In this document: in pieces, positions 23,972 to 34,263 of the stretch | How positions within the stretch are numbered: position 1 is the first letter of the stretch | Layout: the number at the start of each line of letters is the position of its first letter | Source: Arthrobacter woluwensis | Lineage (GTDB): Bacteria > Actinomycetota > Actinomycetes > Actinomycetales > Micrococcaceae | Direction: 5' to 3' | DNA: 64,000 nt | NCBI RefSeq assembly: GCF_030816155.1 | Contig: NZ_JAUSXR010000001.1 | Span: 2,976,001-3,040,000 of the forward strand | The notes under the pieces: generated by a model | Database searches by the model: none | What the model was told of the DNA's origin: nothing | What the model saw: only the letters and a program-made list of their open reading frames with translations | Translations under genes and position numbers: made by a program

Positions 23972-24775
23972 ATGAGAGAAGCAGGACCAGCTGCCCCGCA
24001 GGCCGGCGATCAGTACGTGCAATCGCTCGCCCGCGGCCTCGCGGTGATCAGGGCCTTCGACGCGAACAACCCGCACATGACCCTGAGCGAGGTCGCCGCG
24101 CGGACGGGTCTGACCCGTGCCACCGCGCGCCGCTTCCTGCACACCCTGGTGGAGCTGGGTTACGTCCGCACGGACGGCAAGACCTTCGCCCTCACCGCTC
24201 TGGTGCTCCAGCTCGGCTACTCGTACCTGTCCGCGCTGACGCTCCCCCAGCTGGCGCAGCCGCACCTGGAGGAGCTGTCCGTGCGACTCGGGGAGTCGAC
24301 GTCGGCCGCGGTGCTGGACGGGAACGACATCTTCTACGTCGCCCGGGTGGCCACCCGCCGCATCATGACCGTGGGCATCACGGTCGGGACCCGGTTCCCC
24401 GCCTACGCCACGTCCATGGGACGTGTGCTGCTGGCCGGGCTCCCGAATCCTGAACTGCGCGCCTACCTGGACGCCGTAACGCTCGAAGCGCTGACCCCTC
24501 GCACCGTGTCCACGCGACAGGACCTGCTCGCGGAGCTCGAGAAGGTCCGCGACCAGGGATGGTGCCTGCTGGATCAGGAGCTGGAGCTCGGCCTCCTGTC
24601 CGTGGCGGCGCCGGTGCGCAATGCCGCCGGCAAGACCGTTGCGGCAGTGAACGTCTCGCTGCAGGCCCAGAATGTCGCCGGTCAGGACGACCCCGAAGCG
24701 TACCTGGCCTCGGTGACCCGCGAGATCGTGGGGACGGCGGCGCTCATCTCCCAGGAGATCTCCGCGCGGGCCTAG
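23972..24775 (+). CDS. pcaR: IclR family regulator, PcaR/PcaU/PobR type
   Basis: A 267-residue protein whose N-terminus, DQYVQSLARGLAVIRAFDANNPHMTLSEVAARTGLTRATARRFLHTLVELGYV, is typical of the PcaR/PcaU/PobR subgroup of IclR regulators; the effector domain contains FPAYATSMGRVLLAGLP and LLDQELELGLLSVAAPVRNAAGKTVAAVNVS. ATG 23972 is preferred over GTG 23966 on spacing. Its position at the end of the pca operon, and the PcaR-like 15-bp operators before pcaH and qsuD, make it the best candidate for the regulator of both. Effector (beta-ketoadipate or protocatechuate) is inferred from the family. Confidence 0.85.
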   Translation: MREAGPAAPQAGDQYVQSLARGLAVIRAFDANNPHMTLSEVAARTGLTRATARRFLHTLVELGYVRTDGKTFALTALVLQLGYSYLSALTLPQLAQPHLEELSVRLGESTSAAVLDGNDIFYVARVATRRIMTVGITVGTRFPAYATSMGRVLLAGLPNPELRAYLDAVTLEALTPRTVSTRQDLLAELEKVRDQGWCLLDQELELGLLSVAAPVRNAAGKTVAAVNVSLQAQNVAGQDDPEAYLASVTREIVGTAALISQEISARA

Positions 24776-24818
24776 TCCCGGGTGACAGCACCCGGTACCA
24801 CCACCTCGCCTCCACCCG

Positions 24819-24888
24819 ATCGACTGCTCCATAGGATGTCGTTTTCACCCGGAATTCGGGGATTTCCGCATCCTATGGAGCAATCGAT
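24819..24888 (+). repeat. Dispersed 70-bp palindromic repeat, copy C
   Basis: Same ends as copy A (one substitution in the right arm, CAATCGAT for CAGTCGAT) and the same orientation, GTCGTTTTCACCC...GGGGATTTCCGC. Lies 43 bases after the stop of the pcaR-type gene. Confidence 0.92.
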
Positions 24889-24892
24889 CCAA

Positions 24893-24943
24893 GGCGCGCG
24901 CACGACGAAGGCGCGCGCACGACGAAGGCGCGGGCACGACGAA
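24893..24943. repeat. Three tandem 17-bp units
   Basis: GGCGCGCGCACGACGAA occurs three times in a row (24893-24909, 24910-24926, 24927-24943; the third has one change). It fills the gap between repeat copy C and the following terminator hairpin. No coding role is apparent. Confidence 0.85.
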
Positions 24944-24978
24944 GGCCCCGTGGCCGGATCACTCCGGCCACGGGGCCT
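24943..24978. terminator. Bidirectional terminator between pcaR and the DUF3073 gene
   Basis: A perfect 16-bp stem (24943-24958 with 24963-24978, AGGCCCCGTGGCCGGA) with a TCAC loop lies between two convergent genes. Confidence 0.75.
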
Positions 24979-25009
24979 ATCAGGGGAGGGGACTCATCCC
25001 GTCATCGCA

Positions 25010-25258
25010 TCAGCTGATGCGGCGGGTATCAGTCTCATCCTCCTCGTCGAACGCGTCAGCGTATTTGTCCTCGTACTCCGAATAGTCCGGTTCAAGAGGG
25101 TCCGACTCGAAAGACGCCGCGGAACCACGACGGCCGGATACCTGAGAATTGGCGGAGCCAAGCTCACGTTGCAGTGCTGAATAGTCAGTGCTCGGAGAGT
25201 AGTACTTGATGTCCCGAGCCTGCTTGGTTGCCTTAGCCTTTTGACGGCCGCGCCCCAT
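25010..25258 (-). CDS. DUF3073 family protein
   Basis: An 82-residue soluble protein. The opening MGRGRQKAKATKQARDIKYYSPSTDYSALQREL is the invariant signature of the DUF3073 family, restricted to actinobacteria; the C-terminal half is very acidic (EPDYSEYEDKYADAFDEEDETD). ATG 25258 is chosen because it starts the conserved motif and follows GAGGGGG; an upstream in-frame start is not supported. The basic head and acidic tail suggest a nucleic-acid-associated or chaperone-like role, but no function is established. Confidence 0.93.
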   Translation of the reverse strand: MGRGRQKAKATKQARDIKYYSPSTDYSALQRELGSANSQVSGRRGSAASFESDPLEPDYSEYEDKYADAFDEEDETDTRRIS

Positions 25259-25559
25259 GGCGTGACCCCCTCTGTACGTCGATCCGGAGGTGGTCGCCCT
25301 GGCAGGTAGCGAGGCCCCGGAATGTTTGGTCAATGTTTCGTACTTCTAGATTACATGGTTTCGCATTATCGCGTGCGGCCGTGACCCCTCGGGACGCGTG
25401 TTTCCGGGCTGGCGAGAGTGCCATGCGGGTGCGGCTTGGGTAGAGTCATGAGTAGCATCGCCCCGCGCCACCACGCGTTCCTGCGGCCGCAGTCCGGGTC
25501 GCCGGACCTTTGGTGCGGGCAGAAGAAGGCATGATGGACGACACGGTGGGAGTTTGGCT
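25259..25559. other. Divergent intergenic region, DUF3073 gene / septum-formation gene
   Basis: About 300 bases holding the promoters of two divergent genes. An AT-rich stretch at 25322-25370 is the likely promoter zone for the DUF3073 gene (TAATCT on the minus strand at 25353-25348). No confident -35/-10 pair, palindrome or RNA gene was found. Confidence 0.4.
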
Positions 25560-26519
25560 ATGAGCGAACCGACGCAAGGGCACGACGACGGCGCCGGGCA
25601 GCCAGGAGCCGCCCCCGGCCCGGGTCAGCCCTCACCGGGTCCCGGCTTCCCCGGTCAGCAGCCGCCCCAGCCGCCTGCCGGACAGCCGCACTCCCAGCCG
25701 ACGCAGAGCTTCCCACAGCAGCCCCAGCCCACGCAGGCGTACCCCCAGCAGCCGCAGCAGCCCGGCTACGGCGCCCCCGGCGCTCCGGGGAACCCTGCCA
25801 CTCCAGGGAACCCCGCCGGCGGCCAGGCGCCCGGCCAGCCGGCCTACGACCCCCGCACCAACACCTACGGCGGTCAGCAGAACGGGCCCCAGAACAATGG
25901 CCCCCAGAACGGCCCCGTCTACGGCGCGCCCACCGGCTACCCGGGCGGCTACCCCGCCCAGCAGGCCCCGGCGAAGAAGAGCAACAAGGGCCTGGTGATC
26001 GGCGGCGCGGTGGTCGGCGGCGTCGTCGTGATCCTGCTGGTGGTCTGGCTGGTCAATCTGGTGGTGGGCGGCATGACGCCCCAGGCCGATCCGACCGCGC
26101 CGCCGGCCACGTCCAACGGCCGCACCACCCCCGCGCCCGGGCAGAGCGGCAGCGCCGCTCCCTCGGACGCGGAGACCATCAGCGCCCTGGACGCCAAGAA
26201 GGGGCAGTGCTTCTGGGGCTACCCGGACAACAGCAACTCGCGGCTCGTGGTCGTGGACTGCGGCGAGAACCACTCGGCTCAGCTGGTGAACGTCTACTAC
26301 TACCAGCAGGACGAGGCGTTCCCCGGCGTGGACACCTTCAAGACCAAGGGCCGGGAACTGTGCCGCACGGCCAGCCTGTCCAGCGATGTGGACTCCCTGA
26401 ACCTGCGCCAGCGCTTCGCGTACCCCAGCCAGAAGAGCTGGGACGCCGGCGACCGCCGCGTGGACTGCATCGTCTTCTCCGATGACGGCAACACGCTCAC
26501 CAAGAGCCTGACCAAGTAA
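25560..26519 (+). CDS. Single-pass membrane protein with septum-formation domain
   Basis: 319 residues in three parts: a ~140-residue low-complexity cytoplasmic region rich in Pro, Gln and Gly (PQQPQPTQAYPQQPQQPGYG); one transmembrane helix (LVIGGAVVGGVVVILLVVWLVNLVV) after the basic KKSNKG; and an extracytoplasmic domain with paired cysteines (GQCFWGYPDNSNSRLVVVDCGENHSAQLV, ELCRTASL, RRVDCIVF) typical of the actinobacterial septum-formation domain, related to proteins that receive secreted or cell-envelope cues. ATG 25560 follows GGGAG by seven bases. Exact role unknown; monocistronic, with a strong terminator after it. Confidence 0.78.
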   Translation: MSEPTQGHDDGAGQPGAAPGPGQPSPGPGFPGQQPPQPPAGQPHSQPTQSFPQQPQPTQAYPQQPQQPGYGAPGAPGNPATPGNPAGGQAPGQPAYDPRTNTYGGQQNGPQNNGPQNGPVYGAPTGYPGGYPAQQAPAKKSNKGLVIGGAVVGGVVVILLVVWLVNLVVGGMTPQADPTAPPATSNGRTTPAPGQSGSAAPSDAETISALDAKKGQCFWGYPDNSNSRLVVVDCGENHSAQLVNVYYYQQDEAFPGVDTFKTKGRELCRTASLSSDVDSLNLRQRFAYPSQKSWDAGDRRVDCIVFSDDGNTLTKSLTK

Positions 26520-26562
26520 TCCGCGCCGGCACCCCGCCGCACGCACGACAAGGGCCACGCAG

Positions 26563-26594
26563 GAAGGGCCGCACCCCGTGGGGTGCGGCCCTTC
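26563..26594. terminator. Hairpin between convergent septum-formation gene and clpB
   Basis: Stem of 14 bp (GAAGGGCCGCACCC 26563-26576 with 26581-26594) and loop CGTG, placed between the stops of two convergent genes. Confidence 0.8.
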
Positions 26595-26624
26595 GTGCTT
26601 CTGAGTCCGTCTGAGCCGGGACGG

Positions 26625-29216
<2,592 letters not shown>

Positions 29217-29304
29217 AAAAGGCTCCTTTCAGCACACTCTGGACCACGGTTTGGTTCTACTCTTCATCAAAGCGCTGCCAGGTGACTCCCGTCAACGCAT
29301 CTAA

Positions 29305-29337
29305 CTTGAGTCTACTTAACTCAACTTTGAGAGTCAA
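29305..29337 (-). promoter_or_regulatory. clpB promoter with HspR (HAIR) operator
   Basis: On the minus strand TTGACT (29337-29332) and TAGACT (29314-29309) are separated by 17 bases. CTTGAGT-N7-ACTCAAC (29305-29325, plus strand) matches the HAIR consensus CTTGAGT-N7-ACTCAAG in 13 of 14 positions and covers the -10 box. Known in Streptomyces and mycobacteria as the HspR repressor site for dnaK, clpB and lon. Confidence 0.85.
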
Positions 29338-29395
29338 GTTATCCACAGGCTGTTTCCGGCCCCGGCGGGACGCTTCGCGGGCATAGGATGCGAGC

Positions 29396-30313
29396 ATGAC
29401 CGTGCTGATCGACCCGCCCTTCTGGCCTGCTCATGGCACGGTGTTCTCCCATCTCGTGTCGGACGCGTCGCTTGAGGAACTGCACGCCTTCGCGACGGCG
29501 GCGGGCATCCCGGAACGGGCCTTCGACGGAGATCACTACGACGTCGCCGCCCGCCACTTCGAACGCCTGGTGGCCGCCGGAGCGACCCCGGTGGGCGGCA
29601 AGGAACTGGTGCGACGGCTCGCCGCGAGCGGGCTCCGCATCCCGGCCCGCGAGCGCCCGTCCAAGATCGTCCCGGCCCTCCGGGAGCGCTGGTCGCGGCT
29701 GCTGCCCGAGGACCCGGAGCTCGGCGAGGACCTCCTGCTGCGCTGGGGCGAACCGCACCGGAGCTACCACTCCCGGGTCCACCTGCTCAACGTCCTCGAA
29801 GCCCTGGACGTGCTCCTGCCGGGGTCCGGACTGCCCGTCGAACTCCACCGTCCGCTCCTGCTGGCCGCCTGGTTCCACGACGCGGTCTACCAGGGAGTCC
29901 CCGGCCAGGATGAGGAGGAATCGGCCCGGCTGGCCGAGCGCGGTCTGGGGGCGCTGTCCGTTCACGGCGCCCTGCCGGGCGCGGAGGCCGCGGAGGTGGC
30001 CCGCCTGGTGCGGCTCACGACCAACCACGATCCCGCGCCGGACGATCTGCCCGGTCAGCTCCTCTGCGACGCAGACCTCTCCGTCCTCGCCTGGCCCGCG
30101 CCGCGCTACGCCCGCTACCTCGCCGCCGTCCGGGCCGACTACGCCCACGTGAGCGACGCCGACTTCGCGCGGGGCCGTGCCGCCGTCGTGGAGCAGCTTC
30201 TGGCGCTGGAACCGCTCTTCCACCGTCCGCTCGCGCGGGAGCTCTGGCTGGACGCCGCGCACGGCAACCTCCGGGGCGAGCTCGACGCCTTCCGTCGGGA
30301 GGGGAGCCGCTGA
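29396..30313 (+). CDS. DUF4031 / HD-like phosphohydrolase fusion protein
   Basis: 305 residues in two parts. Residues 1-85 (MTVLIDPPFWPAHGTVFSHLVSD, RAFDGDHYDVAARH) match the small DUF4031 domain. The rest resembles HD-type metal-dependent phosphohydrolases: RSYHSRVHLLNVL, AWFHDAVYQG with the paired His-Asp, and LLCDADLSVLAWP supplying the distal Asp. Substrate unknown; HD proteins of this type often act on nucleotides. Start 29396 lies just downstream of a probable promoter shared back-to-back with clpB. It overlaps comB by TGATG, so the two are coupled. Confidence 0.72.
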   Translation: MTVLIDPPFWPAHGTVFSHLVSDASLEELHAFATAAGIPERAFDGDHYDVAARHFERLVAAGATPVGGKELVRRLAASGLRIPARERPSKIVPALRERWSRLLPEDPELGEDLLLRWGEPHRSYHSRVHLLNVLEALDVLLPGSGLPVELHRPLLLAAWFHDAVYQGVPGQDEEESARLAERGLGALSVHGALPGAEAAEVARLVRLTTNHDPAPDDLPGQLLCDADLSVLAWPAPRYARYLAAVRADYAHVSDADFARGRAAVVEQLLALEPLFHRPLARELWLDAAHGNLRGELDAFRREGSR

Positions 30314-31095
30314 TGCACGCCGCACACCGTCAGCTGCCCTTCACCGTCCGCCTCGAATGGGGGCTGCGCGGCGCTCAGGCGGTGCTCCCGGGGGCCGGGG
30401 CCGCCGTCGTGGTGGACACGCTGTCCTTCTCCACCGCGGTGTCCGTGGGGGTCGAGGCGGGGCTCGCCGTGCTCCCGTTCCGTGCCGCGCCCGGCGACGG
30501 CGAGCTGCACGACGCCGCGGCCCGCCTCGCGGAGGAGCGCGGCGCCCTGCTCGCGGGACCGCGCAGTCTCAGCCGCCTGAGCCTGTCCCCCGGTTCGATC
30601 CGCGCCCATGGCGCCGCGCACGCGGGCCGCGAACTCGTGCTGCCGTCGCCCAACGGCTCGGCGATCTCCGAGCACCTGGCGGGCCGGGTCCCCGAGCTGC
30701 TGGCCGGGACCCTCCGCAACGCCGGCGCGACGGCGGCCTGGCTGGCGCGTCACCTCCCGCCGTCCGCGGTGGTCGTGGTGGTCGCGGCCGGGGAGCGCTG
30801 GCCCGGCGGCGCCCTGCGGCCCGCCGTCGAGGACCAGCTCGGCGCGGGCGCCGTGCTCGCGGCGCTGCTGCGATCGGCGCCGGGCCGGACTCGCGAGCAG
30901 CTGTCGCCGGAGGCACGGGCCGCCGTCGCGGTCTTCGAAGCCTTCCGGGACGATCTGCCCACCGAGCTGGCGGAAAGCGCGAGCGGAAGCGAGCTGGTGC
31001 TGGGAGGCTTCGGCTCCGATGTGGATCTGGCCGCGGAACTCGACGCGAGCCGCGTCGCCGCGCACTTCAGCGACGGGGCGTTCCGGCCGGTGTGA
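30313..31095 (+). CDS. comB: 2-phosphosulfolactate phosphatase family protein
   Basis: Member of the ComB family of acid phosphatases, first described in archaeal coenzyme M synthesis. The 260-residue protein shows AVVVDTLSFSTAVSVGVEAG near the N-terminus, ELVLPSPNGSAIS in the middle, VVVVVAAGERW, and AVEDQLGAGAVLAALL followed by FRDDLPTELAESASGSELVLGGF. Actinobacteria do not make coenzyme M by the archaeal route, so the natural substrate here is unclear; another phosphorylated hydroxy-acid is possible. Translationally coupled to the DUF4031-HD protein. Confidence 0.83.
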   Translation: MHAAHRQLPFTVRLEWGLRGAQAVLPGAGAAVVVDTLSFSTAVSVGVEAGLAVLPFRAAPGDGELHDAAARLAEERGALLAGPRSLSRLSLSPGSIRAHGAAHAGRELVLPSPNGSAISEHLAGRVPELLAGTLRNAGATAAWLARHLPPSAVVVVVAAGERWPGGALRPAVEDQLGAGAVLAALLRSAPGRTREQLSPEARAAVAVFEAFRDDLPTELAESASGSELVLGGFGSDVDLAAELDASRVAAHFSDGAFRPV

Positions 31096-31132
31096 CCCCG
31101 TTCCGCCGCGGGCCCGGCTCCGGACCCCGACG

Positions 31133-32260
31133 TCACTCCGCCGGCGGGAAGGTGACCCGGACGCGCAGGCCGCCCCCTGGTCTGGCGGTCAGGTCCAGCC
31201 GTGCGCCGTGGGCCTGGGCGATGGCCGCCACGATCGCGAGCCCCAGCCCCGACCCGCGGCCGGGCCCGGCCTGGCGTCCGCGGCCCTGCACGAACGGCTC
31301 CGTCAGGTGACCCAGCAGCTCCTGACTGACGGCCTCCCCGGGGTTCTGGATCTCCAGGAACGCCCCGCCGCCGGGGTCCTCCCCCGTCCGGAGCCACAGG
31401 TCCCCACCGTCCGCCAGGTTGTGCACCACGGCGTTCCGCACCAGATTGCCCACGAGCTGCGCCAGGAGGACCCTGTCCCCCTCCACGGGGGCGCCGCCGT
31501 AGTCGGCCAGGACGGTGATGCGACGGGATTCCAGTTCCTCGCGCTGAGAGCCGAGCGACTCCTCGGCCAGCTCCGCCAGATCGCACGGTTCCGGGAGGAG
31601 CCGGGAGCCTTCGGCCCTGGTCAGCGCCAGGAGAGCCTCCACGGTGCCCGTGGCCCGCGTGTTGACCTCCCGCAGACGGCGCAGCAGATGCGGGACGTCC
31701 ACGGCGTCGGGATCGGATTCGGCGAGCTCCAGCATGCCGCCCATCACCGCGTGGGGCGTCCTCAGTTCGTGGGACGCATTGGCCGCGAAACGGCGCTGCT
31801 CCTCCAGCATCGCCGAGAGCCGGTCCAGCATCGCGTCCACGGAATCGGCCAGTTCGCGGAGTTCGTCCCCCTTGCCCTCGAGGTGGATCCGGCGGTCCAC
31901 CTCGCCCCGCTGAACGGCGAGCGCCACCTCGTGGATGCGTCCGATCGGTTTGAGCATCGCACCGGCCAGCAGCCAGCCGCCCACCAGTCCGACCACCGCG
32001 AAGAACAGGAGCCCCAGCGCGGCCTTGGGCAGCAGCGCCTCCATGAGGTCGCGGCGGCTCGGGGCGAACCCGCCGTCGACGGTCACGAGGAAACCCGCCG
32101 GGAGGTACCGCAGCAGCAGGAGGACCAGGGCGAAGAAACCCGAGCCGGACACGAACAGGAACGCCGCGTAGCTGAGGGTGAGCTTCAGCCGGAGCCCGAG
32201 GCCACGCGGCCGGGGCTGGGACGTCGGGGTGGCGACGGACGCGTCAGGCCGGTCACTCAT
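31133..32260 (-). CDS. Two-component sensor histidine kinase
   Basis: A 375-residue membrane kinase. Two transmembrane helices (LSYAAFLFVSGSGFFALVLLLL, and AALGLLFFAVVGLVGGWLLAG) flank a short ~40-residue extracellular loop; then a HAMP segment (LKPIGRIHEVALAVQRGEVDRRI), the H-box FAANASHELRTPHAVMGG with the phospho-accepting His, the N-box NLVRNAVVHN and the G-box GRGSGLGLAIV. The very short sensor loop suggests sensing within the membrane. Overlaps the response-regulator gene by ATGA. Signal unknown; the VanY-type peptidase downstream is a candidate target. Confidence 0.9.
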   Translation of the reverse strand: MSDRPDASVATPTSQPRPRGLGLRLKLTLSYAAFLFVSGSGFFALVLLLLRYLPAGFLVTVDGGFAPSRRDLMEALLPKAALGLLFFAVVGLVGGWLLAGAMLKPIGRIHEVALAVQRGEVDRRIHLEGKGDELRELADSVDAMLDRLSAMLEEQRRFAANASHELRTPHAVMGGMLELAESDPDAVDVPHLLRRLREVNTRATGTVEALLALTRAEGSRLLPEPCDLAELAEESLGSQREELESRRITVLADYGGAPVEGDRVLLAQLVGNLVRNAVVHNLADGGDLWLRTGEDPGGGAFLEIQNPGEAVSQELLGHLTEPFVQGRGRQAGPGRGSGLGLAIVAAIAQAHGARLDLTARPGGGLRVRVTFPPAE

Positions 32261-32937
32261 CGCAGCTCCTCCTCGGCCGGCTCGCCGAAGCGGTAGCCGA
32301 CGCCCACCAGGGTGTGGATCAGCCCGGGGTCCCCGAGCTTCTTCCGCAGCGAGGAGATCGTGATCCGCACGGTGTTGGTGAAGGGGTCGGCGTTCTCGTC
32401 CCAGGCCTTCTCCAGGAGTTCCTCGGCGCTGATCACGCCGCCGTCGGCCTGCATCAGCAGTTCCAGGACCGCGAACTGCTTGCGGGTCAGCGCCACGGAC
32501 CGTCCGTCGCGGCTCACCTCCCGCCGGAAGGGGTCCAGGCGCACGCCAGCGCTTTCCAGGACCGGCGGTCGCGCCGCGCCCGGCCGCCGGAGCAGGGCCC
32601 GCAGCCTGAGGGTCAGCTCCTTGAGCATGAAGGGTTTGGGCAGGTAGTCATCCACGCCCGTTTCGAAGCCGCTGACCTTGTCATCCAGCCGGTCCGCCGC
32701 GGTGACCATGATGAGGCGCGCGGGCAGACCCTCCGCCACCATCCAGCGGGCGATCTCGTCACCGCTCGGGGCGGGGACGTCGCGGTCCAGAACGACGGCG
32801 TCGTAGCCGTTGACCCCGAGCAGCTCCATCGCGGTGGCTCCGTCGTACGCCACATCCACCGAGAAGGCCTCCCGCCGGAGCCCCTCGGCCATGGAATCGG
32901 CCAGATACGGCTCGTCCTCGACGATCAGGATCCGCAT
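32257..32937 (-). CDS. OmpR/PhoB-type response regulator
   Basis: 226 residues. Receiver domain: acidic pair in ILIVEDE, phospho-accepting Asp in YDAVVLDRDVP, Thr in MVTAAD and Lys in YLPKPF. DNA-binding winged helix: LTRKQFAVLELLMQADGGVISAEELLEKAWDENADPFTNTVRITISSLRKKLGDPGLIHTLVGVGYRF. First gene of the two-component pair, transcribed with the kinase through an ATGA overlap. The receiver has DRDVP where DxxxP follows the phosphorylation site, normal for the family. Confidence 0.93.
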   Translation of the reverse strand: MRILIVEDEPYLADSMAEGLRREAFSVDVAYDGATAMELLGVNGYDAVVLDRDVPAPSGDEIARWMVAEGLPARLIMVTAADRLDDKVSGFETGVDDYLPKPFMLKELTLRLRALLRRPGAARPPVLESAGVRLDPFRREVSRDGRSVALTRKQFAVLELLMQADGGVISAEELLEKAWDENADPFTNTVRITISSLRKKLGDPGLIHTLVGVGYRFGEPAEEELR

Positions 32938-32980
32938 GCTCAGAGTCTAGCCATCGCGGGCTGGCGGCCGTCGCGCCGGA

Positions 32981-33580
32981 TCACCGCTTCATCCTCGAGT
33001 CCTCGGTGGGGTCCTGGTACATGAGCGGGCAGGCGCCGCTCAGAGCGGACGGCCGGTACTCGTAGTGCCACCGCTCGTTGGAATAGATCTGGCACAGCCC
33101 GAACTGAGCACCGTGCTGGGACAGCCAGCTCATGGCGTCCTCCCCCGCGATGTCCACGGCATCCCCGCTGACGTGCGGAGACGTCTCCGGGGTCGCCACC
33201 CAGCGGGCGGCCTCTTCCTGCGAGCGGTACTTGCGGGTGGCATCCGCCAGGAGCTGCGCCTGGTACTTCGGACTGCGCCAGCCGCTGCTCACGGACAGGG
33301 TCACGCCGTCCGCCCCGGCGTGGACGGACGCCTCCCGCAAGGCGACGAGCAGTTCCGGACGCAGCCGGGAGATCGCGGCGTCCCGGCTGTCCAGGCCGAG
33401 AGGCCGGTCGAGCGGGATCGCCCCGTCCTCGGTGGTCGTCTGGCCGCCGGACCCGACCGCGACGGCGACGCCGGACCCTCCGCCGGGCCTCGGAAGGACG
33501 GGAGCGGCGGAGCAGGCCGCCAGCAGGGCGGCGCTGAAGATCGCCAGGGCGGTGGCCCGGCGTCGTCGGACGGTGAACAT
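32981..33580 (-). CDS. VanY-type D,D-carboxypeptidase lipoprotein
   Basis: A 199-residue secreted zinc peptidase that trims the terminal D-Ala of peptidoglycan stems. N-terminal lipoprotein signal with lipobox LLAAC (FSAALLAACSAAP); after a ~45-residue linker the VanY domain has SSGWRSPKYQ, the zinc motif SPHVSGDAVDIAG (SxHxxGxAxD) and ERWHYEYRP with the catalytic Glu and third zinc His. ATG 33580 follows GGAGG; an in-frame start at 33613 is less likely. Same strand as and just upstream of the two-component operon, so it may belong to the same cell-wall response. Confidence 0.88.
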   Translation of the reverse strand: MFTVRRRRATALAIFSAALLAACSAAPVLPRPGGGSGVAVAVGSGGQTTTEDGAIPLDRPLGLDSRDAAISRLRPELLVALREASVHAGADGVTLSVSSGWRSPKYQAQLLADATRKYRSQEEAARWVATPETSPHVSGDAVDIAGEDAMSWLSQHGAQFGLCQIYSNERWHYEYRPSALSGACPLMYQDPTEDSRMKR

Positions 33581-33660
33581 GTCTGCCTCCAGAAGTCGGT
33601 GGATGGCATCCACTCAACTCCGGGAGGCATATCGCCAGTGTTAAGCGCCGGCGGGCCGGC

Positions 33661-34062
33661 TCAGCGGTAGTTCGAGACGAACGGGCGGTCCGTGGGGACG
33701 ATCTCCTTGCCCAGCGGCATGAGGGACACCGGGATGAGCTTCAGATTCGCGATGCCCAGCGGGATGCCGACGATGCTGATGAACATGGGGATGGCGGTCA
33801 GCACGTGACCGATCGCCAGCCACAGCCCGGCCACCAGGAACCAGATGACGTTGCCGACGAGCGCGAAACCGTTGCTCCCGCCCGGCTTCTCGACCACGGT
33901 CCGGCCGAACGGCCACAGGGCGTAAGCGCCCACCCGGAAGGAGGCGATGCCCCACGGGATCGTCACGATCAGCACGCAGCAGAGCAGGCCGGCGGCGAAG
34001 TAGCCGATCGCCAGCCACAGGCCGCCGAAGACGAGCCAGATGATGTTAAGAAGGGTCTTCAT
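33661..34062 (-). CDS. YccF domain membrane protein
   Basis: A 133-residue inner-membrane protein made of two similar YccF units: LLNIIWLVFGGLWLAIGYFAAGLLCCVLIVTIPWGIASFRVGAYALWPFG and LVGNVIWFLVAGLWLAIGHVLTAIPMFISIVGIPLGIANLKLIPVSLMPLG. Function of the family is unknown. The start is ATG 34062, where the conserved NIIWLVFGG block begins; a longer reading from 34203 would be non-conserved. Divergent from the APC permease gene. Confidence 0.9.
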   Translation of the reverse strand: MKTLLNIIWLVFGGLWLAIGYFAAGLLCCVLIVTIPWGIASFRVGAYALWPFGRTVVEKPGGSNGFALVGNVIWFLVAGLWLAIGHVLTAIPMFISIVGIPLGIANLKLIPVSLMPLGKEIVPTDRPFVSNYR

Positions 34063-34263
34063 GACTTCAGTCTGCCAAGAATGCCTGGCAGAATCCCCCA
34101 GGGTTCCCCCTGATTGAACCCCCGATCTGACGGACTGCACCGCACCCACGCTCCGGACGTCAGTCGGTCCAGGGGATTGCCCGCGGCTCTGAACGAGGCG
34201 CATAGTTCGAGGGAGGGTCTGCGCTCAGGCGCCGACCACGACCCGGGAGAAATGAGGTCTGGC

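Noticed and set aside
24893..24943. Possible CRISPR array
   Set aside because: Three directly abutting 17-mers with no spacers and no cas genes; a plain tandem repeat.
30177..32296. Large plus-strand frames over comB and the two-component genes
   Set aside because: They are out-of-frame or antisense readings, Arg/Pro/Gly-rich, without domains.
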